Shown here piece after piece: positions 34,501 through 42,999 of a DNA stretch of 64,000 nt. A program made the position numbers and the translations under genes. This DNA comes from Actinomycetota bacterium (GTDB lineage: Bacteria; Actinomycetota; Acidimicrobiia; Acidimicrobiales; JAJPHE01). Each line of letters opens with the position of its first letter. Position 1 is the first letter of the stretch. Below the pieces are notes generated by a model. It was not told where the DNA came from. It saw only the letters and a program-made list of their open reading frames with translations, and made no database searches. The stretch is taken from the NCBI GenBank assembly GCA_021325435.1, contig JAJPHE010000031.1, positions 1-64,000 on the forward strand, given 5' to 3'.

Positions 34501-34538
34501 GGGCGACCCTACCCCCCGCCCATCGTGGTCGTAGCCGC

Positions 34539-36308
34539 TTAGAGGTACTGCCCGGTCGCGACCCGCTCGATGGCACGGCCGCCGGCTGTCTCATCGCCCC
34601 TGGACATGAGGGTGCGGACGTACACGATCCGCTCGCCCTTCTTCCCCGAGATCTTGGCCCAGTCATCGGGGTTCGTCGTGTTGGGCAGGTCCTCGTGCTC
34701 CTTGTACTCCTGCTTGATCGAGGCCAGCATGTCGGCGGTGCGGATCCCCCTGCCCTCCTCGGCGATGGCCCGTTTGATCGCCAGCTTCTTGGCCCGGCGC
34801 ACGATGTTCTCGATCATGGCCCCCGAGGCGAAGTCCTTGAAGTAGAGGATCTCCTTGTCGCCGTTCTGGTAGGTCACCTCGAGGAACCGGTTCTCGTCGT
34901 CGTCGCGGTACATCTCGGCGACTGTCCGCTCGATCATGGCCCGGACCGCCTTCTCGCGGTCCCCGCCTCCGAGGGACTGCACCTCCTCCTCGTCGAGAGG
35001 AAGGTCGGCGGTCAGGTAGCGGGAGAAGATCTGGGCGGCGGCGTCGACCCCCGGCCGCTCGATCTTGATCTTCACGTCGAGCCGGCCCGGGCGCAGGATG
35101 GCGGGGTCGATCAGGTCCTCGCGGTTGGACGCGCCGATGACGATGACGTTGCGGAGCGCCTCTACCCCGTCTATCTCGGCGAGGAGCTGGGGGACGATGG
35201 TCGACTCCATGTCGGAGCTGATTCCGGTGCCCCGGGTGCGGAACAGCGAGTCCATCTCGTCGAAGAAGACGATGACCGGTACGCCCTCCTCCGACTTCTC
35301 GCGGGCACGTTGGAACACCAGCCGGATCTGACGCTCGGTCTCCCCGACGTACTTGTTGAGTAGCTCCGGCCCCTTGATGTTGAGGAAATAGCTGCGTGCA
35401 CTCTGGTCGCCGGTCTGCTCGGCGACCTTCTTGGCCAGCGAGTTGGCCACGGCCTTGGCGATGAGCGTCTTGCCGCACCCGGGCGGCCCGTAGAGGAGGA
35501 TCCCCTTGGGCGCCGGCAGCTTGTGCTCCACGAACAGGTCGCGGTGGAGGAAGGGCAGCTCGACGGCGTCGGTGATGGCCTCGATCTGGTTGTCCAGGCC
35601 GCCGACGTCGGCGTAGGAGACGTCGGGCACCTCCTCGAGGACCAGCTCCTCGACCTCGGGCCGGGGGAGCCGCTCGAGCAGCAGGCCGCTACGGGGATCC
35701 ATGAGCACGCTGTCGCCGGCCCGCAGCTTCTCGCCCAGCAGGTCGTCGGCCAGCTCGACCACCCGCTCCTCGTCGGCTCGACCGATGATCAGGGCCCGGC
35801 CGTCTTCCATCTTCTCCTTGAGGGTGACGACCTCCCCGGCGATCTCGGTGCCCCGGGCCAGCACGACGTTGAGGGAGTCGTTGAGGACCACCTCCTGGCC
35901 CCGACGCAGGGTGGCCACGTCGATTTCCGGGTGGAGGGAGACCCGCATCTTGCGGCCGCCGGAGAAGACGTCGACCGTGCTGTCGTCGTTGGCGCCCAGG
36001 TAGGTGCCGTAGGCGGCGGGGGGCTGGGTCAGCTTGTCGACCTCTTCGCGCAGGGCGGTGATGTGCTCGCGCGCCTCACGGAGGGTGAAGGTCAGCTTCT
36101 CGTTCTGGGACAGCGCCTGAGACAGCTGGCCCTTCGTTTCGAGAAGCTTCTCCTCGAGGGTGCGCACCCGCTTGGGCGCGTCCTGGAGCCTGCGGCGGAG
36201 GGTGATCACCTCCTCCTCCAACGACTTGGCCTGCTGCTGGAGCTCGGCCACCTCGCGCTCGTAGGCGGAGAGCCGACGCTGATACTCGTCGTCAGCCGTG
36301 CGGACCAC
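34539..36308 (-). CDS. mpa: Proteasome-associated AAA ATPase ARC/Mpa
   Basis: 589 residues. An N-terminal coiled coil (about 1-75) that would grip Pup leads to two OB-like domains and the AAA module. Walker [20 protein letters not shown]; Walker [17 protein letters not shown]; arginine-finger region: RPGRLDVKI. The protein ends RVATGQYL, the HbYX-like tail that opens the 20S gate. GTG start at 36308 with GAGGGGAG just in front. It is the first gene of the mpa-dop-pup-prcB-prcA run. Confidence 0.97.
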   Translation of the reverse strand: MVRTADDEYQRRLSAYEREVAELQQQAKSLEEEVITLRRRLQDAPKRVRTLEEKLLETKGQLSQALSQNEKLTFTLREAREHITALREEVDKLTQPPAAYGTYLGANDDSTVDVFSGGRKMRVSLHPEIDVATLRRGQEVVLNDSLNVVLARGTEIAGEVVTLKEKMEDGRALIIGRADEERVVELADDLLGEKLRAGDSVLMDPRSGLLLERLPRPEVEELVLEEVPDVSYADVGGLDNQIEAITDAVELPFLHRDLFVEHKLPAPKGILLYGPPGCGKTLIAKAVANSLAKKVAEQTGDQSARSYFLNIKGPELLNKYVGETERQIRLVFQRAREKSEEGVPVIVFFDEMDSLFRTRGTGISSDMESTIVPQLLAEIDGVEALRNVIVIGASNREDLIDPAILRPGRLDVKIKIERPGVDAAAQIFSRYLTADLPLDEEEVQSLGGGDREKAVRAMIERTVAEMYRDDDENRFLEVTYQNGDKEILYFKDFASGAMIENIVRRAKKLAIKRAIAEEGRGIRTADMLASIKQEYKEHEDLPNTTNPDDWAKISGKKGERIVYVRTLMSRGDETAGGRAIERVATGQYL

Positions 36309-36402
36309 CTCCCCTCTTGTTGGGAATGTACACCGGCCTACCTGATATGTCCCTCATAGCGGTGCTGCTGGTGACCTATTTCACCTGTCGTCGCCGGGGA
36401 AA

Positions 36403-36432
36403 TTGACACTGGGTCGCGGGTATAGATAGGTT
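36403..36432 (+). promoter_or_regulatory. Predicted sigma-70 type promoter of the ferredoxin gene
   Basis: TTGACA (36403-36408) and TAGGTT (36427-36432, TANNNT type) are 18 bases apart, 27 bases before the ferredoxin ATG. The rest of the 150 bases up to mpa shows no gene; the mpa promoter must also lie here. Confidence 0.5.
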
Positions 36433-36459
36433 CGTCCGGAAGCACATCGAGAGGACGTC

Positions 36460-36696
36460 ATGAAGGTCTGGATCGACCAGGATCTGTGCACGGGAGACGG
36501 TCTGTGCGAGGAGATCGCGCCGGCCGTGTTCACCCTGCTCGACGACGGGCTCGCCTATGTGAAGGAAGGCGACAAGGTCATGAGCGATCCGGGCGGTCCC
36601 CAGGGCATGGCGGCGGTCCCCGAGGGCATGGAGGACGCGGTGGTGGAGGCGTCCGAGGAGTGCCCGGGGGAGTGCATCTTCATCGAGCGCGAGTAG
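36460..36696 (+). CDS. Ferredoxin, [3Fe-4S]/[4Fe-4S] single-cluster type
   Basis: 78 residues. MKVWIDQDLCTGDGLCEEIAPAVF gives the first cysteines (C-x5-C with DG between), and ECPGECIFIERE provides the last ones. The spacing fits the small soluble ferredoxins that feed electrons to cytochrome P450s or other oxygenases in actinobacteria. No P450 is in this window, so the partner is unknown. AGAGGACGTC precedes the ATG. The acidic middle part is longer than the minimal 65-residue ferredoxins. Confidence 0.9.
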   Translation: MKVWIDQDLCTGDGLCEEIAPAVFTLLDDGLAYVKEGDKVMSDPGGPQGMAAVPEGMEDAVVEASEECPGECIFIERE

Positions 36697-36699
36697 GTC

Positions 36700-37470
36700 T
36701 CAGCCGACCAGCCGGGCGTGGGTCAGGAACCCGGTGTGGGCCACCATGCGGTGGTCGGGACGGACCGAGCGACCATCCACGTGCCAGCTGCGCACCAGCA
36801 CCTCCACCGTCTCGGCCATGGCGAACGACGACTCGTCGAGGGCCTGGCGGAGCTGTGACACCTGGTTGATGGTCGGCAGATAGGACAGGAGGATCCCCCC
36901 GGGACGGAGGGCCTTCTCGGCGTGGGGCACGACCCTCCAGGGCTCGGGCAGGTCTAGGACCACCCGGTCGAGGTCGGCCCGGGGGATCCCTTCGTAGACG
37001 TCGTGCTCCTCCACATGGAAGCGCTCGAGGGCCTCGGGTCCGAGGAACGACGCCACGTTGGCCCGGGCCCGGGCGGCGAAGTCGGAGCGCAGCTCGAAGC
37101 CCCACACCTCGGCGCCCGCCCGGAGCAGGGTCATGGACAACGCCCCCGACCCCACCCCGGCCTCCATGACGGACAGCCCGTCGTGGATGTCGGCCAGGAC
37201 CAGGATCTGGGCCAGGTCCTTGGGGTAGATGACCTGGGCGCCCCGGGGCATCTTGAGCACGAAGTCCGACAGGGTGGGCCGAACGGCCGTGTAGCGGGCA
37301 CCCGAGCCGGTCCGCACCACCGTCCCCTCCTCGCGCCCCAGCAGTTCGTCGTGGAGGACGAACCCGGCGTGGGTGTGGAACTCGGCCCCCGCCGTCAGGG
37401 TCACGAGGTAGCGCCGGCCCTTGCTGTCGAGCAGGAGCGCCCTCTCCCCCGCCCCGAACGGCCGGCTCAC
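36700..37470 (-). CDS. trmI: tRNA (adenine-58-N1) methyltransferase, TrmI-like
   Basis: 256 residues from GTG 37470, which overlaps the stop of the sulfurtransferase gene as GTGA. The N-terminal beta domain is SRPFGAGERALLLDSKGRRYLVTLTAGAEFHTHAGFVLHDELLGREEGT. KMPRGAQVIYPKDLAQILVLADIHDGLSVMEAGVGSGALSMTLLRAGAEVWGFELRSDFAARARANV is the SAM-binding Rossmann part with GVGSGALS, and DRVVLDLPEPWRVVPHAEKALRPGG is the catalytic D-x2-P motif. It should make m1A58 in the T-loop of tRNA. Confidence 0.93.
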   Translation of the reverse strand: MSRPFGAGERALLLDSKGRRYLVTLTAGAEFHTHAGFVLHDELLGREEGTVVRTGSGARYTAVRPTLSDFVLKMPRGAQVIYPKDLAQILVLADIHDGLSVMEAGVGSGALSMTLLRAGAEVWGFELRSDFAARARANVASFLGPEALERFHVEEHDVYEGIPRADLDRVVLDLPEPWRVVPHAEKALRPGGILLSYLPTINQVSQLRQALDESSFAMAETVEVLVRSWHVDGRSVRPDHRMVAHTGFLTHARLVG

Positions 37471-38420
37471 CGGGGCGGAGCCGTCCTCCGCCGGGGCGCG
37501 GGCTTGGCGCCTTGGGGGGGGCGGGTAGCGGCCTCCGTCAGGCGGCAGAAGGCGCAAACGTCGCCCGTGGTGGGCGAGCCGCACGAGGCGCACGGCGACA
37601 GCGACTGGCGGTCGGCGGCCGCCTCCGGCGCGAAGTGGGCCAGCCCCCGTTGGAGGAACCCGAGGTAGAAGGCGGCCTTCGAACCCGGTGAGGCGTCCTC
37701 GATGGCGTTCAGCGCCGCCTTGTAGCCCAGGTGCTTGTTGCCCACCGCCATCGGGCACTCCTCGACCACGTAGTCGATGCCCGTCAGCACGCAGTAGGCC
37801 GCCGTCTCCCGTTCGCCCAGCCGGATGAGGGGCTTGATCTTGCGGGCGAACCCGTCACCACCGGGAAGGACGGGCGTCTGGCGCCCGAGGTAGTCGGTCG
37901 ACCACCGCAGCACGTTTCCGAGCAGGACGGCGGCCTCGTCGTCGAGGTTGTGGCCGGTGGCCACCACCGGGTAGCCCCCCTCCACGGCAGCCCGATTGAA
38001 CAGGTGACGTTTCGACAGCCCGCAAGCGGAGCACGGCACCCGCCGGGCCGCCGCCGCTCCGCCGGGGATGTCGAAGCCGACGTCCGTCGGCAGGTCGACC
38101 TCCACCAGGCGAGCGCCCCGGCTGCTGGCGTAGTCGCGGGCGTAGCGGCCCGATTCGTCGCTGTAGTCGCCGATACCCAGCCCGAGGTACAGACCGTCGG
38201 CCGGGTAACCGAGGTCCAACAGGATGTCCCACAGGGCCAGAGAGTCCTTGCCACCGGAGACGGCCACCAGCACCCGCTCGCCCGGCTCGACCATGTGGTG
38301 CTCCTCGATGGTCCGGGCGACCTGGTCGCGGCAGTGAATGAGGAAGCACGGGCGGCAGAAGGCGGCGTTGTGGCGTCGCAGCTCGATGACCGACGGTGCC
38401 CGGCAGCGGCGGCACCTCAC
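37467..38420 (-). CDS. tRNA 2-thiolation enzyme of the TtuA/NcsA/Ctu1 family
   Basis: 317 residues from GTG 38420. The N-terminal zinc finger CRRC...AFCRPCF is followed by the PP-loop SGGKDS (in VLVAVSGGKDSLALWDILLDLG). The middle has CSACGLSKRHLFNR, TGHNLDDEAAVLLGNVLRW and ECPMA cysteines, which would hold an iron-sulfur cluster. A C-terminal zinc finger CASCGSPTTGDVCAFC follows. This layout is TtuA/Ctu1-like, not TtcA-like. It should activate tRNA with ATP and insert sulfur, plausibly into T54 given the neighbouring trmI and sulfur carrier. Confidence 0.88.
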   Translation of the reverse strand: MRCRRCRAPSVIELRRHNAAFCRPCFLIHCRDQVARTIEEHHMVEPGERVLVAVSGGKDSLALWDILLDLGYPADGLYLGLGIGDYSDESGRYARDYASSRGARLVEVDLPTDVGFDIPGGAAAARRVPCSACGLSKRHLFNRAAVEGGYPVVATGHNLDDEAAVLLGNVLRWSTDYLGRQTPVLPGGDGFARKIKPLIRLGERETAAYCVLTGIDYVVEECPMAVGNKHLGYKAALNAIEDASPGSKAAFYLGFLQRGLAHFAPEAAADRQSLSPCASCGSPTTGDVCAFCRLTEAATRPPQGAKPAPRRRTAPPR

Positions 38421-38629
38421 GCCCCGCAGCCCCCAGAGATGACCGGCCGGACCTCGATCTCGTCGGTGTCGCCCAACAGAGCGTCTTCGGTCACCAGGGT
38501 GTCCCCCCTGATCACCAGGACCGACTCGCGGTTGAGCTCGAGCTTGTCCAGCAGCGCCTTGACCCGCAGGGGCCCGGCGACCTCCAGCTCGCGGCGGGGG
38601 TTCCGCAGCACCACCTTCACACCCCCCAT
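38417..38629 (-). CDS. MoaD/ThiS/TtuB-like sulfur carrier protein
   Basis: 70 residues from ATG 38629; the longer track ORF is a shadow upstream. VKVVLRNPRRELEVAGPLRVKALLDKLELNRESVLVIRGDTLVTEDALLGDTDEIEVRPVISGGCGA is a beta-grasp sulfur carrier. Instead of ending at the usual di-glycine, it runs on with CGA, so it may need trimming before thiocarboxylation. The stop overlaps the sulfurtransferase start (GTGA). Most likely it delivers sulfur to that enzyme, as TtuB does for TtuA. Confidence 0.8.
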   Translation of the reverse strand: MGGVKVVLRNPRRELEVAGPLRVKALLDKLELNRESVLVIRGDTLVTEDALLGDTDEIEVRPVISGGCGA

Positions 38630-38661
38630 CTTGGCGGCTGCCGCCGCCGGGGGGAACGTCC

Positions 38662-38865
38662 TCAGTCGCCCGGCGGTGCGAAGTGGGTGATGGTGACGGC
38701 CTGCCCGGGCTCGAGCTCCTCGACGAAAACCGGGTGGGGCTCGCGGCCCCGCCGGACCCGGCGCATCATCCACGCCGCCGCCCCCACCACCAGCCAGACC
38801 TGATTGCCCCGCAGGACTCCACGCCGCCATCCGTTGCGCACCGCCGCGCTCAACAGGGGCTCCAA
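38662..38865 (-). CDS. Small basic hypothetical protein, 67 aa
   Basis: TTG start at 38865, one base after the stop of the upstream gene, with GGCGGG in front. EPLLSAAVRNGWRRGVLRGNQVWLVVGAAAWMMRRVRRGREPHPVFVEELEPGQAVTITHFAPPGD has a hydrophobic middle stretch that may touch the membrane, flanked by arginines. It belongs to the chain of tightly packed small genes 39408-38662. The family is not recognised. Confidence 0.55.
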   Translation of the reverse strand: MEPLLSAAVRNGWRRGVLRGNQVWLVVGAAAWMMRRVRRGREPHPVFVEELEPGQAVTITHFAPPGD

Positions 38866-38866
38866 C

Positions 38867-39067
38867 TCAGACCCGCCTGACCTCGACGACGGTGCGGGCG
38901 TTCTTCCCCCTCCGCCGGCCGGCGAGATAGGCGAGAGCGACCGCCGCCACCAGCACGACCCCCGCCACCGCCATGGCCACCGGCTTGGCCGCCTCAGCAC
39001 CGCGGTCGACCTCGCCCCGGATCTGGCGGAGCTTGTCCTCGATGTCGGATCGCTGAATGGGGCTCAC
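38867..39067 (-). CDS. Small single-pass membrane protein, 66 aa
   Basis: GTG start at 39067 overlapping the stop of the holin-like gene (GTGA). IQRSDIEDKLRQIRGEVDRGAEAAKPVAMAVAGVVLVAAVALAYLAGRRRGKNARTVVEVRRV shows a helical, charged N-terminus (DUF3618-like), one membrane span and a basic tail. This pairing with a holin-X-like protein is frequent in actinobacteria. Confidence 0.65.
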   Translation of the reverse strand: MSPIQRSDIEDKLRQIRGEVDRGAEAAKPVAMAVAGVVLVAAVALAYLAGRRRGKNARTVVEVRRV

Positions 39068-39408
39068 GCCCGTGCTCCCCGTGAGGAGCGGCGGCTCCGT
39101 CCTGACACGATGGCCAGCACGGCGGCAAAGGCGACGGCGATGCCCGCCGCCGCGGTGATGAAGTAAGGGATCCACGTCCACGTGCCAGTGAAGAGGGTGC
39201 CGGTCTCCGTCTGCAGCACCCGCAGCGAAGCCAACAGCAACAGAGCCACCCCCACGGCCAGCACCATGGAGCCGGCCATGCCGAACGCGACGTACTTGCC
39301 GATGCCCTTGAGCGGCTGCAACGTCTCTTGTTTGGCGTAGGCGACGACCAGGTCCCAGAGCTCGGACACCAGCTTGGGCAGGCTCTCGTCGCGTCGGTTC
39401 TGGCTCAC
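39064..39408 (-). CDS. Holin-X-like two-span membrane protein
   Basis: 114 residues from GTG 39408 with GGGGAG in front. SLPKLVSELWDLVVAYAKQETLQPLKGIGKYVAFGMAGSMVLAVGVALLLLASLRVLQTETGTLFTGTWTWIPYFITAAAGIAVAFAAVLAIVSGRSRR: an amphipathic start, then two membrane helices, as in the Actinobacterial Holin-X superfamily (also annotated as phage holin family). The chromosomal setting and lack of phage genes make lysis unlikely; the function is unknown. Confidence 0.75.
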   Translation of the reverse strand: MSQNRRDESLPKLVSELWDLVVAYAKQETLQPLKGIGKYVAFGMAGSMVLAVGVALLLLASLRVLQTETGTLFTGTWTWIPYFITAAAGIAVAFAAVLAIVSGRSRRSSRGARA

Positions 39409-39445
39409 GGGCTCCCCGGATTCGGCCGAATACGGACCGCGGGTT

Positions 39446-40078
39446 CTATCGCCCCGAAAGCCGGTACGCAAACAGCTCGGCCGCGGCCTGCGTCGACTCG
39501 ACCAGCAGCTCGAGGCGGGCGGCGGGGGTCGGGGCCTCCAGAAGAGCCTGATGGTCGACCGGCCCCAGCGGCGCCACCGAGCACAGCTGGTAGACGGCGA
39601 CGGCAGGGTCCGGGTCGAAACGGGCGGTGGCCGCCGCCCTCACCAGCCCCAGCTCCGACGCCAGGGCAAGGGCCCGGCGGACCTGGCGCTCGGCCTCGCC
39701 CAACAGCTCGATGGCGTCCGGGCCGACGGGCGGGTCGGACAGGTCCTCGGCCAGGGCCACCGGGTAGGGATCATCGGGAAGCCAGGTCGTGACCCGAATC
39801 CGCCTGGTCCCCCTCGTCTGCAGAGCCCACCGGCCTCCCCCGAGCTCTGCCTCGGCGACGATGCGGGCCACCGTGCCCACCGAGAAGCGACTGTCGCCCC
39901 CGCCCACCTCGTGGCCCCGTTCGATGAGGACGACCCCGAACTGGCGGCCGGAGCGCAGGCAGTCGTGGACCAGAGCCTGATAGCGCGGCTCGAACACGTG
40001 CAGGGAAAGATCAGCGTGCGGGAAGAGGACCGCCCCCAAGGGGAACATGGGAAGTGGCAGGGCTGGCGGGGCCGTCAC
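39446..40078 (-). CDS. Lon N-terminal (substrate-binding) domain protein
   Basis: 210 residues from GTG 40078 (ATG 40048 is the alternative). LPMFPLGAVLFPHADLSLHVFEPRYQALVHDCLRSGRQFGVVLIERGHEVGGGDSRFSVGTVARIV is the LON domain start, and the rest is helical (EAERQVRRALALASELGLVRAAA). There is no ATPase or protease domain, so it is a stand-alone LON domain protein, a common class whose role is not well known. It is divergent from the acyl-CoA synthetase genes with 21 bases between. Confidence 0.85.
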   Translation of the reverse strand: MTAPPALPLPMFPLGAVLFPHADLSLHVFEPRYQALVHDCLRSGRQFGVVLIERGHEVGGGDSRFSVGTVARIVAEAELGGGRWALQTRGTRRIRVTTWLPDDPYPVALAEDLSDPPVGPDAIELLGEAERQVRRALALASELGLVRAAATARFDPDPAVAVYQLCSVAPLGPVDHQALLEAPTPAARLELLVESTQAAAELFAYRLSGR

Positions 40079-40099
40079 GCCCGAGACATACCATCTGGC

Positions 40100-40741
40100 G
40101 TGCCCACGTTGTCGGAGGCGGAGTCCAAGCAGAAGCTGGCCGCCCGGGGCGTGCCGGTGCCCGCCGAGGCGTTGGTCTCCACCCCGGAGGAAGCGGCGGC
40201 GGCCGCCGCCCGCCTCGGCTTCCCGGTCGTGGCCAAGCTGTGCGGGCCGACCATCGCCCACAAGACCGAGCGGGGCCTGGTCCGCCTGGGCCTGACCGAC
40301 GAGGGGGCGGTCGAGGCGGCGGCCGCCGACTTGCTGGCCGCGGCCCGCCCCGATGACGGGGAGGTGGGGGTGCTCGTCGGCCAGATGGTGAGAGGCGGCC
40401 GCGAGCTCATCGCCGGCATGGGCCGCGATCCGCAGTTCGGGCCCTACGTGATGCTCGGCCTGGGCGGGATCCTGGCCGAGGCGGTCGCCGAAGTGGTCTT
40501 TCGGCTGGTGCCGCTGGCGAGGGTCGACGCCGAGGAGATGATCGAGCAACTCCCGGCTCAGCGTCTGCTCGCCGCCTTTCGGGGCGAGCCGGAGGTCGAC
40601 CGCTCGGCGCTCGCCGATGTGCTCGTCGCCCTCTCGGACCTGGCCGCCGCCGAGCCCCGGCTCATGTCGGCGGACCTGAACCCCCTCATCATCTCGGACG
40701 GTCGGCCCGTGGCGGTCGACGCTCTGCTGGAGATGGCATGA
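40100..40741 (+). CDS. ADP-forming acyl-CoA synthetase, ATP-grasp (beta-like) subunit
   Basis: 213 residues from GTG 40100; the track start 39374 runs through the LON gene and is not used. LSEAESKQKLAARGVPVPAEALVSTPEEAAAAAARLGFPVVAKLCGPTIAHKTERGLVRLGL is the ATP-grasp domain of NDP-forming acyl-CoA synthetases. VGQMVRGGRELIAGMGRDPQFGPYVMLGLGGILAEAV and LMSADLNPLIISDG follow. It overlaps the next gene (ATGA). Together they should interconvert acyl-CoA, ADP and phosphate with acid, CoA and ATP. Confidence 0.85.
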   Translation: MPTLSEAESKQKLAARGVPVPAEALVSTPEEAAAAAARLGFPVVAKLCGPTIAHKTERGLVRLGLTDEGAVEAAAADLLAAARPDDGEVGVLVGQMVRGGRELIAGMGRDPQFGPYVMLGLGGILAEAVAEVVFRLVPLARVDAEEMIEQLPAQRLLAAFRGEPEVDRSALADVLVALSDLAAAEPRLMSADLNPLIISDGRPVAVDALLEMA

Positions 40742-42210
40742 AGCCCACAGACGAGCAGTTCCGCGCCCTGTTCGAGCCCCAGGGGGTGATCGTGGCCGGG
40801 GCGTCCAGCCATCCGGGGAAGTTCGGCTTCGCCGCCCTCCACAACGTGCTCGCCGCCGGCTACAAGGGCCGGGTCTTCGCCCTCAACCGCGACGGCGAAG
40901 AAATCCTCGGGCTGGAGGCGGCGACGGAAGTGTCCGAGCTCCCCGACGGGGCCGCCGACCTCGTGGTCGTGTGCACCCCGGCCGCCGCCAACCCGGACCT
41001 GCTGCGGGCCTGCGCGGCCAAAGGGGTGAGGGCGGCCTTCGTCGCCTCGGCCGGCTACCGCGAGGCAGGCGACGAGGGCGCCCGGGCCGAGGCGGAGCTG
41101 GCGGCCCTGGCCGACGAGTTGGGGATCCTCCTCGCCGGGCCCAACGGCCAGGGCCTCGTGTCGACGCCGGCGGAGTTGTGCGCCCAGATCGTGGCCCCGT
41201 ACCCGCCGGCCGGCTCCATATCTATAGCGAGCCAATCGGGGAACTTCGTCTCGTCACTCATGAACTACTCGGTGCAGACGGGGGTGGGAGTAGCCCGGGC
41301 GGTGAGCGTCGGGAACGGGGCCGCCCTGACCGTGCCCGACTACGTCGAGTGGTTCGGATCCGATCCGGCCACGGACGTCGTCATCGCCTACATGGAAAGC
41401 GTGTCCGACGGCCGATCCGCCTACGAGCAGCTCCGGGCGGTATCCGAACGCAAACCGGTCGTCATGGTGAAAGGCGGGGTGACTGCGGGCGGCCAGCGGG
41501 CGGCGTCGTCCCACACCGGGGCCCTGGCCACCGAGGACCGGGTCTTCGACGGCATGCTCCGCCAAGCCGGCGTCCTGCGCACCGGCAACATCGAGGACGC
41601 CTTCGAGCTGGCGGCCACCTTCGCCACTCAACCTCTGCCCAAGGGACCCAACACGGTCGTGGTGACCACCGTCGGTGGCTGGGGCGTGGTGACCGCCGAC
41701 GCCATCGGCGCCTCCTCGCTCGAGCTGATGGCCCTGCCCGACGACCTGCGGGCGGCCATCGACTCGCGGCTGCCGCCCAGGTGGAGCCGTAACAACCCGA
41801 TCGACATGGCGGGCGGCGAGACCCGAGACACGGTGCCCGAGGTCCTCGAGCTGGTGGCCCGCCACCCCCAGGTCGACGCCGTGCTCTACCTGGGTCTCGG
41901 AATCCAGTCCAACACGGCGAAGTTCCTGCGCCAGGGCCCCTTCTTCCCCGACCACGGCCTCGACCGGATCGTCTCGTTCCACGAGCGTCAGGACCGTCGC
42001 TTCGCCGACACCGCGGCGGAGATCTCCGACGCCACCGGCAAGCCGGTGCTGACCTCCACCGAGCTGGCCGTGGCCGACCCGGACAACCCCGGGCCGGCCC
42101 AGGTGAGGGCGACGGGGCGGCTGTGCTACAGCGCCGCCCATCGGGCCGTCGGCGCACTGGACCGGATGTGGCGTTACTCCCTCTGGCGCCGCCGACGGGG
42201 CCTCGCCTAG
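40738..42210 (+). CDS. ADP-forming acyl-CoA synthetase, CoA-binding (alpha-like) subunit
   Basis: 490 residues: CoA-binding Rossmann domain (VIVAGASSHPGKFGFAALHNVLAAGYKGRVFALNRDG), succinyl-CoA-ligase-like domain (GPNGQGLVSTPAELCAQIV...SIASQSGNFVSSLMNYS), and KGGVTAGGQRAASSHTGALATEDRVFDGMLRQAGVLR with the His that would carry the phosphoryl group. The final part resembles the third domain of acetyl-CoA synthetase alpha. The acyl substrate is unknown. The two-subunit split is like that of archaeal-type enzymes. Confidence 0.87.
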   Translation: MKPTDEQFRALFEPQGVIVAGASSHPGKFGFAALHNVLAAGYKGRVFALNRDGEEILGLEAATEVSELPDGAADLVVVCTPAAANPDLLRACAAKGVRAAFVASAGYREAGDEGARAEAELAALADELGILLAGPNGQGLVSTPAELCAQIVAPYPPAGSISIASQSGNFVSSLMNYSVQTGVGVARAVSVGNGAALTVPDYVEWFGSDPATDVVIAYMESVSDGRSAYEQLRAVSERKPVVMVKGGVTAGGQRAASSHTGALATEDRVFDGMLRQAGVLRTGNIEDAFELAATFATQPLPKGPNTVVVTTVGGWGVVTADAIGASSLELMALPDDLRAAIDSRLPPRWSRNNPIDMAGGETRDTVPEVLELVARHPQVDAVLYLGLGIQSNTAKFLRQGPFFPDHGLDRIVSFHERQDRRFADTAAEISDATGKPVLTSTELAVADPDNPGPAQVRATGRLCYSAAHRAVGALDRMWRYSLWRRRRGLA

Positions 42211-42256
42211 CCGGGGGACGGGTTCGGAGCAACCCAGGCTGGGCTACTGTCTGACG

Positions 42257-42997
42257 ATGCCCCCCGTGCTGCTTGCCGTGCTGATCGGCCTGGTCGTGGC
42301 CCAGTTCGCCAATCTCATCACGACCGTCTACCTCCACCGGACCCTTTCCCATCGGGCCATGACGGTCGTCCCGGCGGTGGGCTTCGTGTTCCGTTTGATC
42401 ACTTGGATCACCACTGGCATCCGGCCCCGTCAGTGGGTGGCGGTGCACCGTCGCCACCACGCCTTCACCGACGTGCCCGGCGACCCCCACTCCCCCGTAC
42501 TCGAGGGCTATTGGCGGGTGCAGCTGGGCAACGTGGCCATGTACCGGCGGGCCGCTCGTGACTCCGAGACGCTGGCCCGCTACGCCCGCGACCTGCCGGC
42601 GGACCGTTGGGACCGGGTGCTGTTCGACCACGCCCTGCTCGGACTGGGGCTGGGAGTGGCCTTTCTCGCCATCTTCCTGGGCTGGCCGCTGGCCCTGATC
42701 GCGGGGGGTGTCCACGCCGTCACCTACCTGACCCTCAGCGCTGCGGTGAACGCGGTAGGCCACACGTGGGGCCGGCGCCGCTATGACAACCCCGCCCGCA
42801 ACAACCAGTGGCTGGCGTGGCTGACCGCCGGCGAGGGGCTGCACAACAACCACCACGCCGCCCCCACGTCGGCGCGCCTCGCCCACCAACGGGGCGAGAT
42901 CGACCCCGGCTGGTGGCTGGTCCGCCTGCTGGTGCGGCGCGGTTGGGGCACGGTCCGCCACAGCGACGCCAAGCTGAGAACGCCCGCCGCCGCCTGA
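42257..42997 (+). CDS. Membrane fatty acid (acyl-CoA) desaturase
   Basis: 246 residues with the three histidine boxes for the di-iron centre: HRTLSH, HRRHH and HNNHH. Hydrophobic spans surround them (LLAVLIGLVVAQFANLITTVYLHRTLSHRAM; LLGLGLGVAFLAIFLGWPLALIAGGVHAVTYLTLSAAVNAVGHTWG). It should introduce a double bond into a membrane lipid acyl chain using O2 and electrons from a ferredoxin or similar carrier. Short for the family, but all boxes are present. Confidence 0.92.
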   Translation: MPPVLLAVLIGLVVAQFANLITTVYLHRTLSHRAMTVVPAVGFVFRLITWITTGIRPRQWVAVHRRHHAFTDVPGDPHSPVLEGYWRVQLGNVAMYRRAARDSETLARYARDLPADRWDRVLFDHALLGLGLGVAFLAIFLGWPLALIAGGVHAVTYLTLSAAVNAVGHTWGRRRYDNPARNNQWLAWLTAGEGLHNNHHAAPTSARLAHQRGEIDPGWWLVRLLVRRGWGTVRHSDAKLRTPAAA

Positions 42998-42999
42998 CG

